Positions 32,924 through 45,091 of a stretch of DNA of 64,000 nt are shown piece by piece. The position numbers and the translations under genes are program-made. The stretch covers positions 31,678 through 95,677 of the forward strand of contig NZ_SZZW01000006.1 of the NCBI RefSeq assembly GCF_009829915.1, read 5' to 3'. The first letter of the stretch is position 1. Each line of letters begins with the position of its first letter. This DNA is from Pantoea sp. Nvir (GTDB lineage Bacteria > Pseudomonadota > Gammaproteobacteria > Enterobacterales > Enterobacteriaceae). Below the pieces are notes generated by a model. It did no database searches and had not been told where the DNA came from. It was given only the letters and a program-made list of their open reading frames with translations.

Positions 32924-34003
32924 ATGGTAAAATCGACTCAGGTAAATATTACCCCACACAATATTTTTGTAATTAAGCTACGACATCACGGTGATATGAT
33001 ACTCACTACGCCGGTAATCAACTCGCTACACGAACGTTATCCCAATGCCAGTATTGATGTACTACTCTATAAAGAGACAAGGCCAATTCTAGAAGCACAT
33101 CCAGCAATTCGCTGTCTTCACGTAATCGATCGTACATGGAAACAAGAAGGGCACTGGCGCAAACTACGCTACGAATATGCCCTACTTGCCTCTGTTCGTG
33201 CTAGCTGTTATGATGTGGTGGTTAATCTTGCTGATCAGTGGCGCAGCGCGCTGATCACCCTATTTAGTGGCGCGTCACTGCGTATTGGATTTGCTTTTGA
33301 TAAACGTAAAAGCATCTTCTGGCGACTCTGCCATAACTATTTAGTGCCAACTGACAATCATCGACATCTACACACAGTTGAGCAGAACATGACAGCTTTG
33401 GCACCGTTTGGTATCTCGCCTAACGTCGCGCGTCCCTCAATGCATTTCAGCGAAACCGATGCACAAAAGGTCGATATACTGCTATTGAAACAGCGCGTTA
33501 CGTCAAATTTTATCATATTTCATCCCACAGCGCGTTGGGAGTTTAAATGCTGGGAAGATGAGAAAGTTGCTACTACTATCGATCAGCTGGCACACACGGG
33601 ACGCAAGGTAATCTTGACTTCTGCGCCTGAAAGATACGAGCTGGAAATGATTGCCCGTATTCAATCGCTATGCACCACACCAAACCTGATATCACTAGCA
33701 GGCCAGCTTTCGCTGCCACAGTTGGCAGCATTAATAATTCGTGCACGGCTCTTTATCGGTGTTGATTCTGCGCCGATGCATATGAGTGCCGCACTTGGTA
33801 TACCCTGCATCGCGCTGCTTGGTCCAACTAAACTCCAATTTTGGCGCCCCTGGGGAGGAGAGGACAATCGTGTTATTTGGGCTGGCGATTATGGTCCTTT
33901 GCCCGATCCTGATAGTATTGACACCAACACTCGCCAGCGTTATCTCAGTGCTATTCCTGTTAAAGATGTAGTAGAGATTGCAAAGAAAGTCTTAAATGAC
34001 TAA
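32924..34003 (+). CDS. waaQ: LPS heptosyltransferase III
   Basis: GT9 enzyme that adds the branching third heptose to heptose II of the core. It has 359 residues. The N-terminal KLRHHGDMILTTPVINSL and C-terminal FIGVDSAPMHMSAALGIPCIALLGPTKLQFWRPWG are characteristic of WaaQ rather than WaaC or WaaF. A TTG six bases upstream was rejected in favour of ATG 32924. The end overlaps wabG by 8 bp. Confidence 0.9.
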   Translation: MVKSTQVNITPHNIFVIKLRHHGDMILTTPVINSLHERYPNASIDVLLYKETRPILEAHPAIRCLHVIDRTWKQEGHWRKLRYEYALLASVRASCYDVVVNLADQWRSALITLFSGASLRIGFAFDKRKSIFWRLCHNYLVPTDNHRHLHTVEQNMTALAPFGISPNVARPSMHFSETDAQKVDILLLKQRVTSNFIIFHPTARWEFKCWEDEKVATTIDQLAHTGRKVILTSAPERYELEMIARIQSLCTTPNLISLAGQLSLPQLAALIIRARLFIGVDSAPMHMSAALGIPCIALLGPTKLQFWRPWGGEDNRVIWAGDYGPLPDPDSIDTNTRQRYLSAIPVKDVVEIAKKVLND

Positions 34004-35129
34004 ATTAAGGGTGGCAATTATCCGACAAAAATACCGATCTGACGGTGGTGCTGAGCGCTTTATCGAGCATATGCTGAAAGCGCTCAGCACCGCACAATTA
34101 GATCTCAACATCATTACGCGCAGTTGGCAGAGTACCGCCGATTATAATTGGCATGTGCATATCTGTAATCCACCTAATCTAGGCCGCCTTTCGCGTGAAC
34201 GTGGCTTTGCTCGTGCTGCACGTGACTACTGGAAAAAAGAGAGATTTGATATCGTTCAAAGCCATGAACGCATTATGGGATGTGATATTTTTCGTGCAGG
34301 TGATGGCGTACATTACGTTTGGCTAGAACAACGTGCGAGAATCGCTTCGCCGTGGCAGCGTCTGAGAGATACGCTCAGCCCCTATCATCACTATATACTG
34401 CAAGCAGAAAAAGAAATGTTCAATGATTCGTCTCTGCGAGCGGTAATCTGCAATTCAGAGATGGTCAAACGTGATATCTTACGCTGTTTTTCACTAAGTG
34501 CAGGTAAAATTCACGTCATTTATAACACGATTGATACCCAACTTTTCCGACCTGCAAGCGACGCAAACCGTTATGCGATGCGCCAGCGGCTACAATTACC
34601 AGACAGTGCCACTGTGCTAATTTATGTCGGTTCAGGCTTTAAGAGAAAAGGATTACAAGCAGCAATCCAAGCTCTAGCACCTAGCAACCGTTATTTAATT
34701 ATCGTTGGTCAAGATAAAAAGGTAGCGTATTATCAGCAATTAGCAAATCAGCTGAACTGTCTAAATCGCCTACGCTTTGTTGGCGTTCATCAAGATGTAC
34801 AACCATTCTACCACGCCGCAGATGCGCTATTACTGCCAACGCTTTATGACCCCTTTCCCAATACAGTTCTAGAAGCAATGGCCTGCGGCTTACCAGTTAT
34901 TACAAGCACCGGCTGCGGTGGTGCTGAATTTATTACAGATGGTCAGGAAGGATTTATCTGCGATGCTTTAGATATTAATACACTAAATCATGCTATCATG
35001 GCGATACCTGCACTTTCTGCCAATTCGAGTTTAGGGAAAGCAGCAAGATGCAAAATCGAGCCCTACGTGCCTCAACGTCTGGCCCAATCGCTCACCTCAC
35101 TTTATCAGGAGATCATACTACATCGCTGA
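33996..35129 (+). CDS. wabG: LPS core galacturonosyltransferase, WabG-like (GT4)
   Basis: 377-residue GT4 enzyme. The N-terminal RQKYRSDGGAERFIEHMLKAL, the segment SHERIMGCDIFRAGDGVHYVWL and the GT4 donor site PTLYDPFPNTVLEAMACGLPVI are typical of WabG of Klebsiella and Serratia, and related to E. coli WaaG. It is thought to transfer galacturonic acid to heptose II. Translationally coupled to waaQ (8-bp overlap) and followed after 70 bp by waaA. The undamaged frame suggests that an extended core is still made. Confidence 0.85.
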   Translation: MTKLRVAIIRQKYRSDGGAERFIEHMLKALSTAQLDLNIITRSWQSTADYNWHVHICNPPNLGRLSRERGFARAARDYWKKERFDIVQSHERIMGCDIFRAGDGVHYVWLEQRARIASPWQRLRDTLSPYHHYILQAEKEMFNDSSLRAVICNSEMVKRDILRCFSLSAGKIHVIYNTIDTQLFRPASDANRYAMRQRLQLPDSATVLIYVGSGFKRKGLQAAIQALAPSNRYLIIVGQDKKVAYYQQLANQLNCLNRLRFVGVHQDVQPFYHAADALLLPTLYDPFPNTVLEAMACGLPVITSTGCGGAEFITDGQEGFICDALDINTLNHAIMAIPALSANSSLGKAARCKIEPYVPQRLAQSLTSLYQEIILHR

Positions 35130-35199
35130 CAAAGCGATGAGAGCACTTCTGATGGCATAGACCGGCTTATTATCAGTTCTTTTGTCGAAAAGATAAACT

Positions 35200-36473
35200 A
35201 TGACAACCCTCTATACCGTTTTGCTCTATCTTATTCAACCACTCATCTGGATACGTCTCTGGTTACGCGGCCGTAAGGCTCCAGCTTACCGTAAGCGTTG
35301 GGCAGAACGCTATGGCTACTGTATTGGAAAAGTAGAACCGGACCGTATAGTGCTGCATTCAGTATCTGTTGGCGAAACACTAGCAGCAATCCCGCTAGTC
35401 CGAGCGCTACGCTACCGTTATCCAACTCTACCAATTACCGTGACCACCATGACTCCAACTGGATCGGAGCGTGCTCAATCAGCATTTGGCAAAGATGTAC
35501 ACCATGTTTATCTGCCTTATGATCTGCCTGGCGCCATCAATCGTTTCCTTGACACCGTAAATCCGCGCCTAGTAATCATTATAGAAACCGAGCTATGGCC
35601 CAATATTATTCGCATCCTTCACCAACGCCAAATTCCTCTAGTAATCGCTAATGCACGTCTATCAGAACACTCTGTTAAAGGCTATCGCAAGCTAGGCAAA
35701 TTTATAAGCGATCTATTACAACGAATTACCCTAATAGCCGCGCAGAATGCAGAAGATGGGGACCGCTTCCTATCTTTAGGACTGAAACGGTCACAGCTAG
35801 CCGTGACCGGCAGTTTGAAGTTCGATATCTCCGTGACACCTGAACTGGCCTCTAGAGCAGTAACTCTACGCCGTCAGTGGGCACCACGCCGTTTGGTATG
35901 GATTGCTACAAGTACCCATGAAGGCGAAGAGGCAATAGTTCTAGATGTGCATCACCGTCTTCTAAAAAGCTTTCCAAATCTGCTCCTCATTCTAGTACCC
36001 CGCCATCCAGAAAGATTCAGAGCTGCACGAGACCTGACTCAGCAACATAACTTCAGTTTTATCCTGCGTAGCAGCGGTGAAATTCCCTCTCATTCAACGC
36101 AAGTCATCATCGGCGACACCATGGGGGAGCTGATGCTGCTTTATGGTATTGCCGATCTCGCTTTTGTTGGCGGTAGTCTAGTTAAGCGTGGGGGACACAA
36201 TCCCTTAGAACCTGCTGCACACGCTATTCCAGTGCTAATGGGTCCGTACACATCAAATTTTAAAGATATTTGCGGAAAGTTGCAGGAGGCTCAAGCATTG
36301 ATTACTGTTACCGATGTCGTTTCATTGGAAAAAGAAGTTGCCAATCTTCTACAAGATGCTGATTACCGCCTTTACTATGGCCGTCATGCGGTTGAAGTAC
36401 TTTATCAAAATCAGGGAGCGCTACAGAGTCTTTTACAGTTACTCGAACCTCATTTACCACTACGGGCCCATTA

Positions 36474-36474
<1 letters not shown>
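35200..36474 (+). CDS. waaA: Kdo transferase
   Basis: Bifunctional GT30 enzyme attaching two Kdo residues to lipid IVA. It has 424 residues (425 in E. coli). An N-terminal membrane anchor ([21 protein letters not shown]) is followed by [11 protein letters not shown] with the catalytic Glu near residue 60. The C-terminal donor site [28 protein letters not shown] is intact. Its stop codon overlaps the waaE start (ATGA-type junction at 36474). Confidence 0.97.
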
Positions 36475-38541
<2,067 letters not shown>

Positions 38542-38561
38542 ATTATCTCCTTAAACAGCAG

Positions 38562-38597
38562 TAAAAAAGAGAAACCCGACCAAAGTCGGGTTTCTCT
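38562..38597 (-). terminator. Rho-independent terminator of rpmB-rpmG
   Basis: Perfect 13-bp stem AGAGAAACCCGAC / GTCGGGTTTCTCT with a 4-base loop at 38568-38597. On the minus strand it is followed by T6 (38562-38567). It lies 14 bp after the rpmG stop. Confidence 0.93.
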
Positions 38598-38610
38598 CAA
38601 ACCGTTAACA

Positions 38611-38778
38611 TTATTTCATTTTTACTTCTTTGTAGATCACGTGCTTACGTATAACTGGATCGAATTTTTTTAGTTCTAGCTTTTCAAGTTTAGTACGTTT
38701 ATTCTTTGTGCTAGTATAAAAGTGACCTGTACCAGCAGAAGAAACCAGCTTAATCTTATCACGAGCACCTTTAGCCAT
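38611..38778 (-). CDS. rpmG: 50S ribosomal protein L33
   Basis: 55 residues, the E. coli length. The minus strand from ATG 38778 reads [20 protein letters not shown] and ends IYKEVKMK, with the TKNKRTK and LELKKFDP segments of L33. This is the zinc-free form, without cysteines. It follows rpmB after 12 bp and ends before a strong terminator. Confidence 0.96.
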   Translation of the reverse strand: MAKGARDKIKLVSSAGTGHFYTSTKNKRTKLEKLELKKFDPVIRKHVIYKEVKMK

Positions 38779-38790
38779 GATTTAAGTTCC

Positions 38791-39027
38791 TTAGTACTTT
38801 TTACCACGAGCAAAGATTTCGGTCAGCACCATATCAATGCCCTTTTTATCGATAACGCGCATACCCTTAGCAGATACACGTAGAGTGATGAAGCGTTTTT
38901 CGCTCTCAATCCAGAAACGGTGTGAGTGCAAATTTGGGAGGAAGCGGCGTTTCGTCGCATTCATTGCGTGTGAACGATTGTTACCGGCTACTGGACGTTT
39001 TCCCGTTACTTGGCAAACTCGTGACAT
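38791..39027 (-). CDS. rpmB: 50S ribosomal protein L28
   Basis: 78 residues, as in E. coli. [20 protein letters not shown] at the N terminus and [15 protein letters not shown] are family hallmarks, as is the C-terminal ARGKKY. First gene of the rpmB-rpmG transcription unit; the promoter should lie in the 39028-39200 stretch. Confidence 0.97.
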   Translation of the reverse strand: MSRVCQVTGKRPVAGNNRSHAMNATKRRFLPNLHSHRFWIESEKRFITLRVSAKGMRVIDKKGIDMVLTEIFARGKKY

Positions 39028-39632
39028 ATCTACTCCCTAAAAATTAAATCCCTCGGACGTTAAAAGATAAATCTTAGATGGATTATCATCTACTTGCCAG
39101 CCAAACAGATACTATTTAAACTTATTAAAGTCTGAAAATCTCAGAAAAGGCGTAGTATACACTACTGAGTGCAAATGCTCAAGCCCCAATATAGAGATAT
39201 CAAAAATAACGTAAAAAACCCTTACCATGCCCCTGACATGGATAGCTTTTAAAACCTTTTACATTCCAAAAGAGAGATATACCAACTGTACTGTAACTAA
39301 TATCCAAAGCATCAAACAATGGACATCTATCTACCAGATCCGATATACGGGCCTCATCATATGTGGCCTAACCATTATAGTGCATAAAGATCGATAGTAA
39401 TTTAACGTTCGAGCGGCACCGTCATGTCTAATAACCGCAATTTCTCCTCAGTGTCATACATTGAAGATGTTTTTTATTATATTTAGTTAAATAATATATA
39501 TTTAATCAGAATTTTTTCTGATGGACTCACACAATAACGCACAAACGCAGGTAGTGAAGAGATATCAAACTATTTTTATGATACAGTTTATCGCGTTTGA
39601 AATGGCACTATCACAATGAGGCCAACAGCGTT
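39028..39632. other. Spacer between rpmB and dfp, containing the radC remnant
   Basis: Apart from the radC fragments, nothing is recognised. 39480-39540 is extremely AT-rich and may contain the dfp promoter. Confidence 0.45.
39255..39450 (-). pseudogene. radC: Decayed radC, JAMM-domain C-terminal half
   Basis: On the minus strand, colinear fragments resemble the end of E. coli RadC: TVPLE against VHPRE, IFMHYNG against ILAHNHPSG (the JAMM metal site), ARISDLVDRCPLFDALDI against ERIIKSCQFMDLRVLDHI, and VGISLFWNVKGF against EYVSFAERGW. Stops interrupt them. radC lies between rpmB and dfp on this strand in E. coli, exactly as here. Confidence 0.6.
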
Positions 39633-40859
39633 ATGGGATTAATCGGAAAAAAAATTCTGCTTGGTATAAGTGGTAGCATCGCAGCTTATAAAACACCAGA
39701 GATTGTACGCCGCCTACGTGAACACGGCGCAGAAGTCCGTGTGATGATGACACATGCCGCTAAAACCTTTATCATGCCGCTAATTCTACAGGCTGTTTCC
39801 GGTTATCCAGTATTTGAAGACTTACTGGATCCTGCCTCTGAACAAGCAATGAGTCATATTGAACTAGGAAAATGGGCGGATTTAGTGATATTGGCACCTG
39901 CTTCAGCGGACCTGATCGCACGTCTTAACGCTGGTATAGCTAATGATCTAGTGACAACATCTTGTCTTTCTACCACTGCTCCCATTGCTGTGGTGCTAGC
40001 AATGAACCAGCAGATGTATAGAGCATCCGTAACCCAACATAATTTACAGCAGCTGAGGGCTCGCGGCATGCTTATTTGGGGACCCGGTAGTGGTAGCCAA
40101 GTGTGCGGAGACGTAGGCCCAGGTCGAATGCTCGATCCACTGACGATTGTTGATTATACGCTACAGTGGGCGTCTCTTGTAAACGACCTACAAAATATTA
40201 AGATTATGGTTACTGCTGGTCCGACACATGAGGCTCTTGACCCAGTGCGTTATATTAGCAACCACAGCTCTGGTAAGATGGGTTTTGCTATTGCCACTGC
40301 AGCAGCAAAACGTGGTGCTAAAGTAACGCTGGTAACTGGTCCGGTGAACCTACCTACACCGCACGGAGTGAAACGAATTGACATCACTTCTGCAATAGAG
40401 ATGGAAGCTGTCGTAATGGCTGCAGTCACTAAACAACAGATTTTTATTGGCAGTGCTGCTGTGGCAGATTACCGGGCAGCAACTGTTGCTAAAGAAAAAA
40501 TAAAAAAGACCAGCGAAGATGATGTTATCACGCTGCAACTGGTGAAAAATCCGGATATCCTAGAGGGCGTTGCGTCGCTAAAGCAAAACCGGCCTTATGT
40601 GATTGGATTTGCCTCTGAAACGCGGAATGTGGAAGAATACGCACAACAAAAACTAGTGCGCAAAAATCTGGACTTGATCTGCGCTAACAATGTGGCAAAA
40701 GCTGGACAGGGATTTAACAGCAATACCAATGCACTTCACCTTTTTTGGCAGGAAGGGGAAAAATACTTACCGCTTGGAGATAAGACGCTCCTTAGCCAAC
40801 ATTTATTGGACGAGATTATCCGCCTTTATGATGAAAAAAATCGATGTAAAAATTCTTGA
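39633..40859 (+). CDS. dfp: Bifunctional phosphopantothenoylcysteine decarboxylase/synthetase
   Basis: CoaBC performs two steps of coenzyme A synthesis: CTP-dependent joining of 4'-phosphopantothenate with cysteine and decarboxylation of the product. It has 408 residues (406 in E. coli). The decarboxylase domain has GSIAAYK, His in [11 protein letters not shown], Asn in AMNQQMY and Cys in GSQVCGD. The synthetase domain has [24 protein letters not shown] and the VKNPDIL motif. ATG 39633 fits the family; an upstream in-frame ATG does not. Together with coaD it keeps the CoA pathway. Confidence 0.96.
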   Translation: MGLIGKKILLGISGSIAAYKTPEIVRRLREHGAEVRVMMTHAAKTFIMPLILQAVSGYPVFEDLLDPASEQAMSHIELGKWADLVILAPASADLIARLNAGIANDLVTTSCLSTTAPIAVVLAMNQQMYRASVTQHNLQQLRARGMLIWGPGSGSQVCGDVGPGRMLDPLTIVDYTLQWASLVNDLQNIKIMVTAGPTHEALDPVRYISNHSSGKMGFAIATAAAKRGAKVTLVTGPVNLPTPHGVKRIDITSAIEMEAVVMAAVTKQQIFIGSAAVADYRAATVAKEKIKKTSEDDVITLQLVKNPDILEGVASLKQNRPYVIGFASETRNVEEYAQQKLVRKNLDLICANNVAKAGQGFNSNTNALHLFWQEGEKYLPLGDKTLLSQHLLDEIIRLYDEKNRCKNS

Positions 40860-41286
40860 TGCACGCGTGGGCGCAGCTTTTCCCCTTCCCAGCTATGCGA
40901 CCTCCGGTTCTGCCGGACTCGATCTACGAGCCTGCCTAGACAACGCAATGGAAATCACACCAGGTATGACCACTTTGGTACCTACCGGACTCGCTATACA
41001 TATTGGTGATCCCAACCTTGCGGCAGTTATCCTACCGCGCTCTGGACTAGGACATAAACATGGTATCGTACTAGGGAATTTAGTGGGTTTAATTGATTCT
41101 GACTACCAAGGCCAGCTCCTAGTATCGGTCTGGAACCGTAGTCAACAGAGTTTTACGCTACATCCAGGTGATCGCCTGGCTCAGCTAATCTTCATTTTGA
41201 TTGTTCAAACGCAATTTAATGTGGTGGAAGATTTTGATGTCAGTGCACGTGGTGAAGGCGGTTTCGGTCATTCAGGACGTCAATAA
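40828..41286 (+). CDS. dut: dUTP diphosphatase
   Basis: Trimeric dUTPase, 152 residues (151-152 in E. coli). Motifs 1-5 are present in order: [38 protein letters not shown] and the C-terminal arm [11 protein letters not shown]. It overlaps the end of dfp by 32 bp in another frame, an arrangement shared with E. coli. Start is ATG 40828 or the next codon ATG 40831. Confidence 0.96.
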   Translation: MMKKIDVKILDARVGAAFPLPSYATSGSAGLDLRACLDNAMEITPGMTTLVPTGLAIHIGDPNLAAVILPRSGLGHKHGIVLGNLVGLIDSDYQGQLLVSVWNRSQQSFTLHPGDRLAQLIFILIVQTQFNVVEDFDVSARGEGGFGHSGRQ

Positions 41287-41429
41287 TTCCGTTTTAAGTA
41301 TTATCTTTTAAAATACAGGAAAAGAACCACAACTTCATATCTTATAATTTTCATGGCTGATGATATTCTAATTACTTCATCTGGAGTATTTAAATGTAAG
41401 GAGGATTATCCCATGTTTAAGTAGGAATT

Positions 41430-41495
41430 ACAGTAATCTATTTTAGCGCATTGTGAAGTACAGTCCTTCAGGATAATTCGCGTTAGCGAGGGGAG
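41430..41495 (+). pseudogene. slmA: Decayed slmA (nucleoid-occlusion factor), C-terminal scrap
   Basis: The plus strand reads SILAHCEVQSFRIIRVSE, which resembles QILAFCEGMLSRFVRSEF of the SlmA C-terminal domain with one extra residue; a stop immediately precedes it. slmA lies between dut and pyrE on this strand in E. coli. The remaining 41287-41637 spacer shows nothing else. Confidence 0.55.
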
Positions 41496-41637
41496 AAGAA
41501 TGAGTAGGATGCAGTATACAGAAAGTTATGAAAGGTTTGGATATGCACGAAACGTCACAAGGGAGGCAATTATTAGCTTTCCTCTATAAACCAAACAGTC
41601 ACTTCCCTCTACCTAAACAACAGGGGAATAGCCGGAT

Positions 41638-42279
41638 TTAAATACCAAATTCTTTCTGATAGGCGCGCACTTTGTCCAAGAGGTAAGCCATTTCTGTCTT
41701 CTCTTCTAGATAACTAATTAAATCCTTCAGAGTGATAAGGGCGGTTACTTGACATTTATATTCTCGTTCGATTTCCTGAATTGCTGAGATATTGCCGTTA
41801 CTGCGCTCCTGGCGGTCAAGCGAAATCAACACTCCCACTAACGTAACATTATTGGAGTTAATGATTTTCATAGATTCCCGGATCGCCTTTCCTGATGTAA
41901 TAACGTCATCCACTAGCATTACACGACCAGTTAGCGCACTTCCCACCAGCAAGCCACCATCGCCGTAATTTTTCTCTTCTTTGCGGTTGAAGCAGTAATG
42001 CACGTTTCGGTCATGATAATCGGCTAAGGCTATCGCAGTTGTAGTAGCAATCGGAATGCCTTTATATGCCATGCCAAATAGAATATTAAAATTAATATCA
42101 CTATCCACTAGAGCCTGTGCATAAAAACGTCCTAATAGCGCCAGATCTCTGCCGCTGTTGAACATACCAGTATTGAAAAAATAAGGGCTTTTACGCCCAG
42201 ATTTAAGTATAAACTCACCGAAATTCAACACATGTTTACTTAAGGCAAATTCAATAAACTGACGCTGCCAAATTTTCAT
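41638..42279 (-). CDS. pyrE: Orotate phosphoribosyltransferase
   Basis: Fifth step of pyrimidine synthesis. It has 213 residues, as in E. coli. N-terminal [18 protein letters not shown], the flexible catalytic loop around [13 protein letters not shown] and the PRPP motif [13 protein letters not shown] are intact. It follows rph after 52 bp. The E. coli attenuator hairpin with T-tract was not evident in the spacer. Confidence 0.96.
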   Translation of the reverse strand: MKIWQRQFIEFALSKHVLNFGEFILKSGRKSPYFFNTGMFNSGRDLALLGRFYAQALVDSDINFNILFGMAYKGIPIATTTAIALADYHDRNVHYCFNRKEEKNYGDGGLLVGSALTGRVMLVDDVITSGKAIRESMKIINSNNVTLVGVLISLDRQERSNGNISAIQEIEREYKCQVTALITLKDLISYLEEKTEMAYLLDKVRAYQKEFGI

Positions 42280-42331
42280 CTTTTATAATCCTTTATTACG
42301 AAAAACATCTCTTTAGACACCGCCTATTAAA

Positions 42332-43048
42332 TTAATTTTTCAATGCTGCGTGTTGCACCTGAATCAGTTTTTCAATGCCGCCACGTGCCAGCTTGAGTAG
42401 TACAATGAGTTCCTCATGGCTGAAAGGCTCACCTTCAGCAGTACCTTGAATTTCAATCATTTTGCCATCTTCGAGCATCACTACATTCATGTCTATTTCA
42501 GCGGCGGAATCTTCCACATAATCCAGATCACAGAGCGCTTTGCCCTCGACGATGCCAACAGAGATTGCCGCTACCATGCCTTTCATGGGATTGGATTTTA
42601 GCTTACCATCCGCTACCAGCTTGTTCAGAGAATCAGCAAGCGCCACGCATGCTCCAGTAATAGAGGCGGTACGAGTACCGCCGTCAGCCTGAATTACATC
42701 GCAATCAAGCGTGATAGTATATTCCCCCAGCTCTTTGAGATTGACAGCCGCACGCAACGAGCGTGCAATCAAACGCTGAATCTCCAACGTGCGCCCACCT
42801 TGTTTACCTTTGGCAGCTTCACGCGCAACACGGCTATGTGTAGAACGAGGTAGCATGCCATATTCGGCTGTGACCCATCCTCGTGCATGACCTTTTAGGA
42901 AACGTGGCACACCTTCTTCTACTGTAGCGGTACATAGTACCTTAGTTTCACCGAATTCTACTAGTACAGAACCTTCGGCATGTTTTGTATAATTTCTAGT
43001 AAGGGTGACGGAGCGCATCTGCTGTGCACTTCGGCTTGATGTACGCAT
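42332..43048 (-). CDS. rph: RNase PH
   Basis: Phosphorolytic 3' exonuclease that trims tRNA precursors. It has 238 residues, as in E. coli. Typical are [16 protein letters not shown], the phosphate-binding [13 protein letters not shown] and [19 protein letters not shown]. An ATG two codons upstream (43054) is in frame, but GGAG at the proper distance points to ATG 43048 (MRTSSRS). First gene of rph-pyrE. Confidence 0.95.
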   Translation of the reverse strand: MRTSSRSAQQMRSVTLTRNYTKHAEGSVLVEFGETKVLCTATVEEGVPRFLKGHARGWVTAEYGMLPRSTHSRVAREAAKGKQGGRTLEIQRLIARSLRAAVNLKELGEYTITLDCDVIQADGGTRTASITGACVALADSLNKLVADGKLKSNPMKGMVAAISVGIVEGKALCDLDYVEDSAAEIDMNVVMLEDGKMIEIQGTAEGEPFSHEELIVLLKLARGGIEKLIQVQHAALKN

Positions 43049-44103
43049 GGTCATCTCCGACTGAAATGAATTATTTGTATAATATATAGATTTCTATGTT
43101 TTTCCGTTTTGTTGATAGGGTTACGCAACGGCATGAGGATTTCCGAACTATTTATGGATACATTTGTCTTCTCCATTACTACTATATCCTAATTCTGCAA
43201 TTTAATTATTGTAAAAATTATCTCCTTCGATCCGTTAGTAGCCAAACCAGTATCTGCGCCTTAATAGAATTTTTTGATATTATGCATATTTTTTAGTATG
43301 ATGAAATATTAGTAGCATTCTGCTTTTACTCATTCTACTAAAAGGCACTCTACTGTAAAAATCAAACAGTATGAAAAAAGATTAAATCTAATCAATACTA
43401 TTATTATACTGGATGCCACCAGCTAGAGAGATGTATTATCTATTAAGGCATACTGGTAACATCGAAACTGAAGTGTAGAATGGATAAGGGAGATTAATCT
43501 AAATAAGTTGCATGGAGAATAAATATATTTTGAGATTTTCGCTAAAAAAACATTCAAGTGTTCTTAAATATGACGATAATTATCCTATAATACTGAATGG
43601 TAATTACAACCGCTACCGTTCTGTTTAACTCCCCTATTTCAATAAATATTTTTCAGTACTTTAGAGTAGAGGGGTTCAGTTCGTGAGAGAGAATAAGATT
43701 TTTTATCCAATGGTGACTAAAGATTAAAAACATTCAAAATAATGCCATAAGGTTAAGGCAGTTGGTTGAGGCAGTAGCGTTTGCTAGACAATTCTGTAGC
43801 TAAAAGCTCAGACACCAGTTCGCCCTATGAACTGGTGCTGAACGAAGCACTTTTCCGAATTATTGTCTCTACTCAACCGAGTAAAAACAGAGTCTTTATA
43901 CGCAAAGAGCAGTTAAGCGTTATATTTTTAGTTTATCCGTTCGTTAGAAGGGTTACATTCTGCAATAATAGATTTTTTAAACTCCAATTCATCAAAGATT
44001 TGCACAGTGCGCTATGTAATCAATACTGCACTACGGGACGTAGTTAAGCTATGTATCGTACACATGAAGTCGATTGTGCTCTTTACTCAATTCAAGAAGA
44101 TCA
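43049..44103. other. Spacer between rph and gmk (former yicC-ligB region)
   Basis: About 1.05 kb between divergent genes. E. coli has several genes here (yicC, dinD, yicG, ligB). I recognised none. A plus-strand open frame at 43781-44047 and another at 43096-43296 show no family features. Confidence 0.5.
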
Positions 44104-44730
44104 ATGGATCAAGGAATACTTTTTATAGTTTCCGCCCCCAGCGGGGCGGGTAAATCCAGCCTGATTCAGGCTCTATTAAGGACACCACAACCTTTGTTCA
44201 ATGCACATGTGTCTATTTCTCACACAACTCGCGGAATTCGTCCCGGTGAAGTCAATGGCGAACACTATTACTTTATCTCTAAAACTGCATTTGAAGCGAT
44301 GATCTTGAAGGATGCCTTCCTTGAGTACGCAAAAGTATTTGATAATTACTACGGCACATCGCGTAAAGCAATTGAACAATTTCTCCTAGCAGGAATAGAT
44401 GTTTTTCTTGACATCGATTGGCAGGGCGCTCAGCAGATCCGTGAAAAAATGCCCGATGTAAGTAGTATTTTCGTGTTGCCACCGTCGCAGGACGAGCTCG
44501 ACCGTCGTCTACGCACTCGTAGTCAGGATAGCGAAAAAATAATTTTCCATCGTATGGCTCAGGCTGCTTCTGAGATACGACACTTCTCTGAATATGATTA
44601 TCTTATTATCAATGATGATTTCAATCGGGCTCTCTCCGATCTGAACACTATTATTCATGCTGAACACCTGCGTATGGGGCACCAAAAATCGCGTCATGAT
44701 GCTTTAATTAGTAAATTGTTGGCAGTATGA
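44104..44730 (+). CDS. gmk: Guanylate kinase
   Basis: Phosphorylates GMP to GDP. It has 208 residues (207 in E. coli). P-loop [10 protein letters not shown] is at 10-19; the GMP-binding [19 protein letters not shown] and the [11 protein letters not shown] motif are intact. An in-frame extension upstream was rejected: GAAGA lies before ATG 44104 and the family begins MxQG. rpoZ and spoT follow, the standard order. Confidence 0.96.
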   Translation: MDQGILFIVSAPSGAGKSSLIQALLRTPQPLFNAHVSISHTTRGIRPGEVNGEHYYFISKTAFEAMILKDAFLEYAKVFDNYYGTSRKAIEQFLLAGIDVFLDIDWQGAQQIREKMPDVSSIFVLPPSQDELDRRLRTRSQDSEKIIFHRMAQAASEIRHFSEYDYLIINDDFNRALSDLNTIIHAEHLRMGHQKSRHDALISKLLAV

Positions 44731-44795
44731 ATACACTTTCAGTATTATGCCCAATTGTTTTCCTCTATCTATATCTATGGAGTAAGCACAACCCT

Positions 44796-45050
44796 ATGGC
44801 GCGCGTAACCGTTCAAAAAGCAGTAGAAAAAATCGGTAATCGTTTTGACTTAGTTTTAGTCGCTGCACGTCGTGCACGTCAAATGCAGATAGGAGGTAAA
44901 GATCCGTTAGTTCTAGAAAAGAATGATAAATCGACTGTTATTGCCCTCCGTGAAATTGAAAAAGGGCTGATTACCAATCAGATTATGGATATAAATGTTC
45001 GTCAAGATCATAAAGAACAGGAAACCGCTGAATTAAGAGCTGTTACCTAA
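44796..45050 (+). CDS. rpoZ: RNA polymerase omega subunit, C-terminally shortened
   Basis: Omega assists assembly of the beta' subunit and is part of a ppGpp-binding site. [20 protein letters not shown] and the RRARQMQ segment are unchanged. It has 84 residues against 91 in E. coli: TAA replaces the codon after AVT. The lost tail is still readable behind the stop as IAESRC followed by a second stop, aligning with IAEGRR. The tail lies outside the core fold, so the protein is probably functional. The natural start is ATG 44796, not an upstream extension. Confidence 0.94.
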   Translation: MARVTVQKAVEKIGNRFDLVLVAARRARQMQIGGKDPLVLEKNDKSTVIALREIEKGLITNQIMDINVRQDHKEQETAELRAVT

Positions 45051-45091
45051 ATTGCTGAAAGCCGTTGTTAATAGTCGCATGCAGGTCCACC

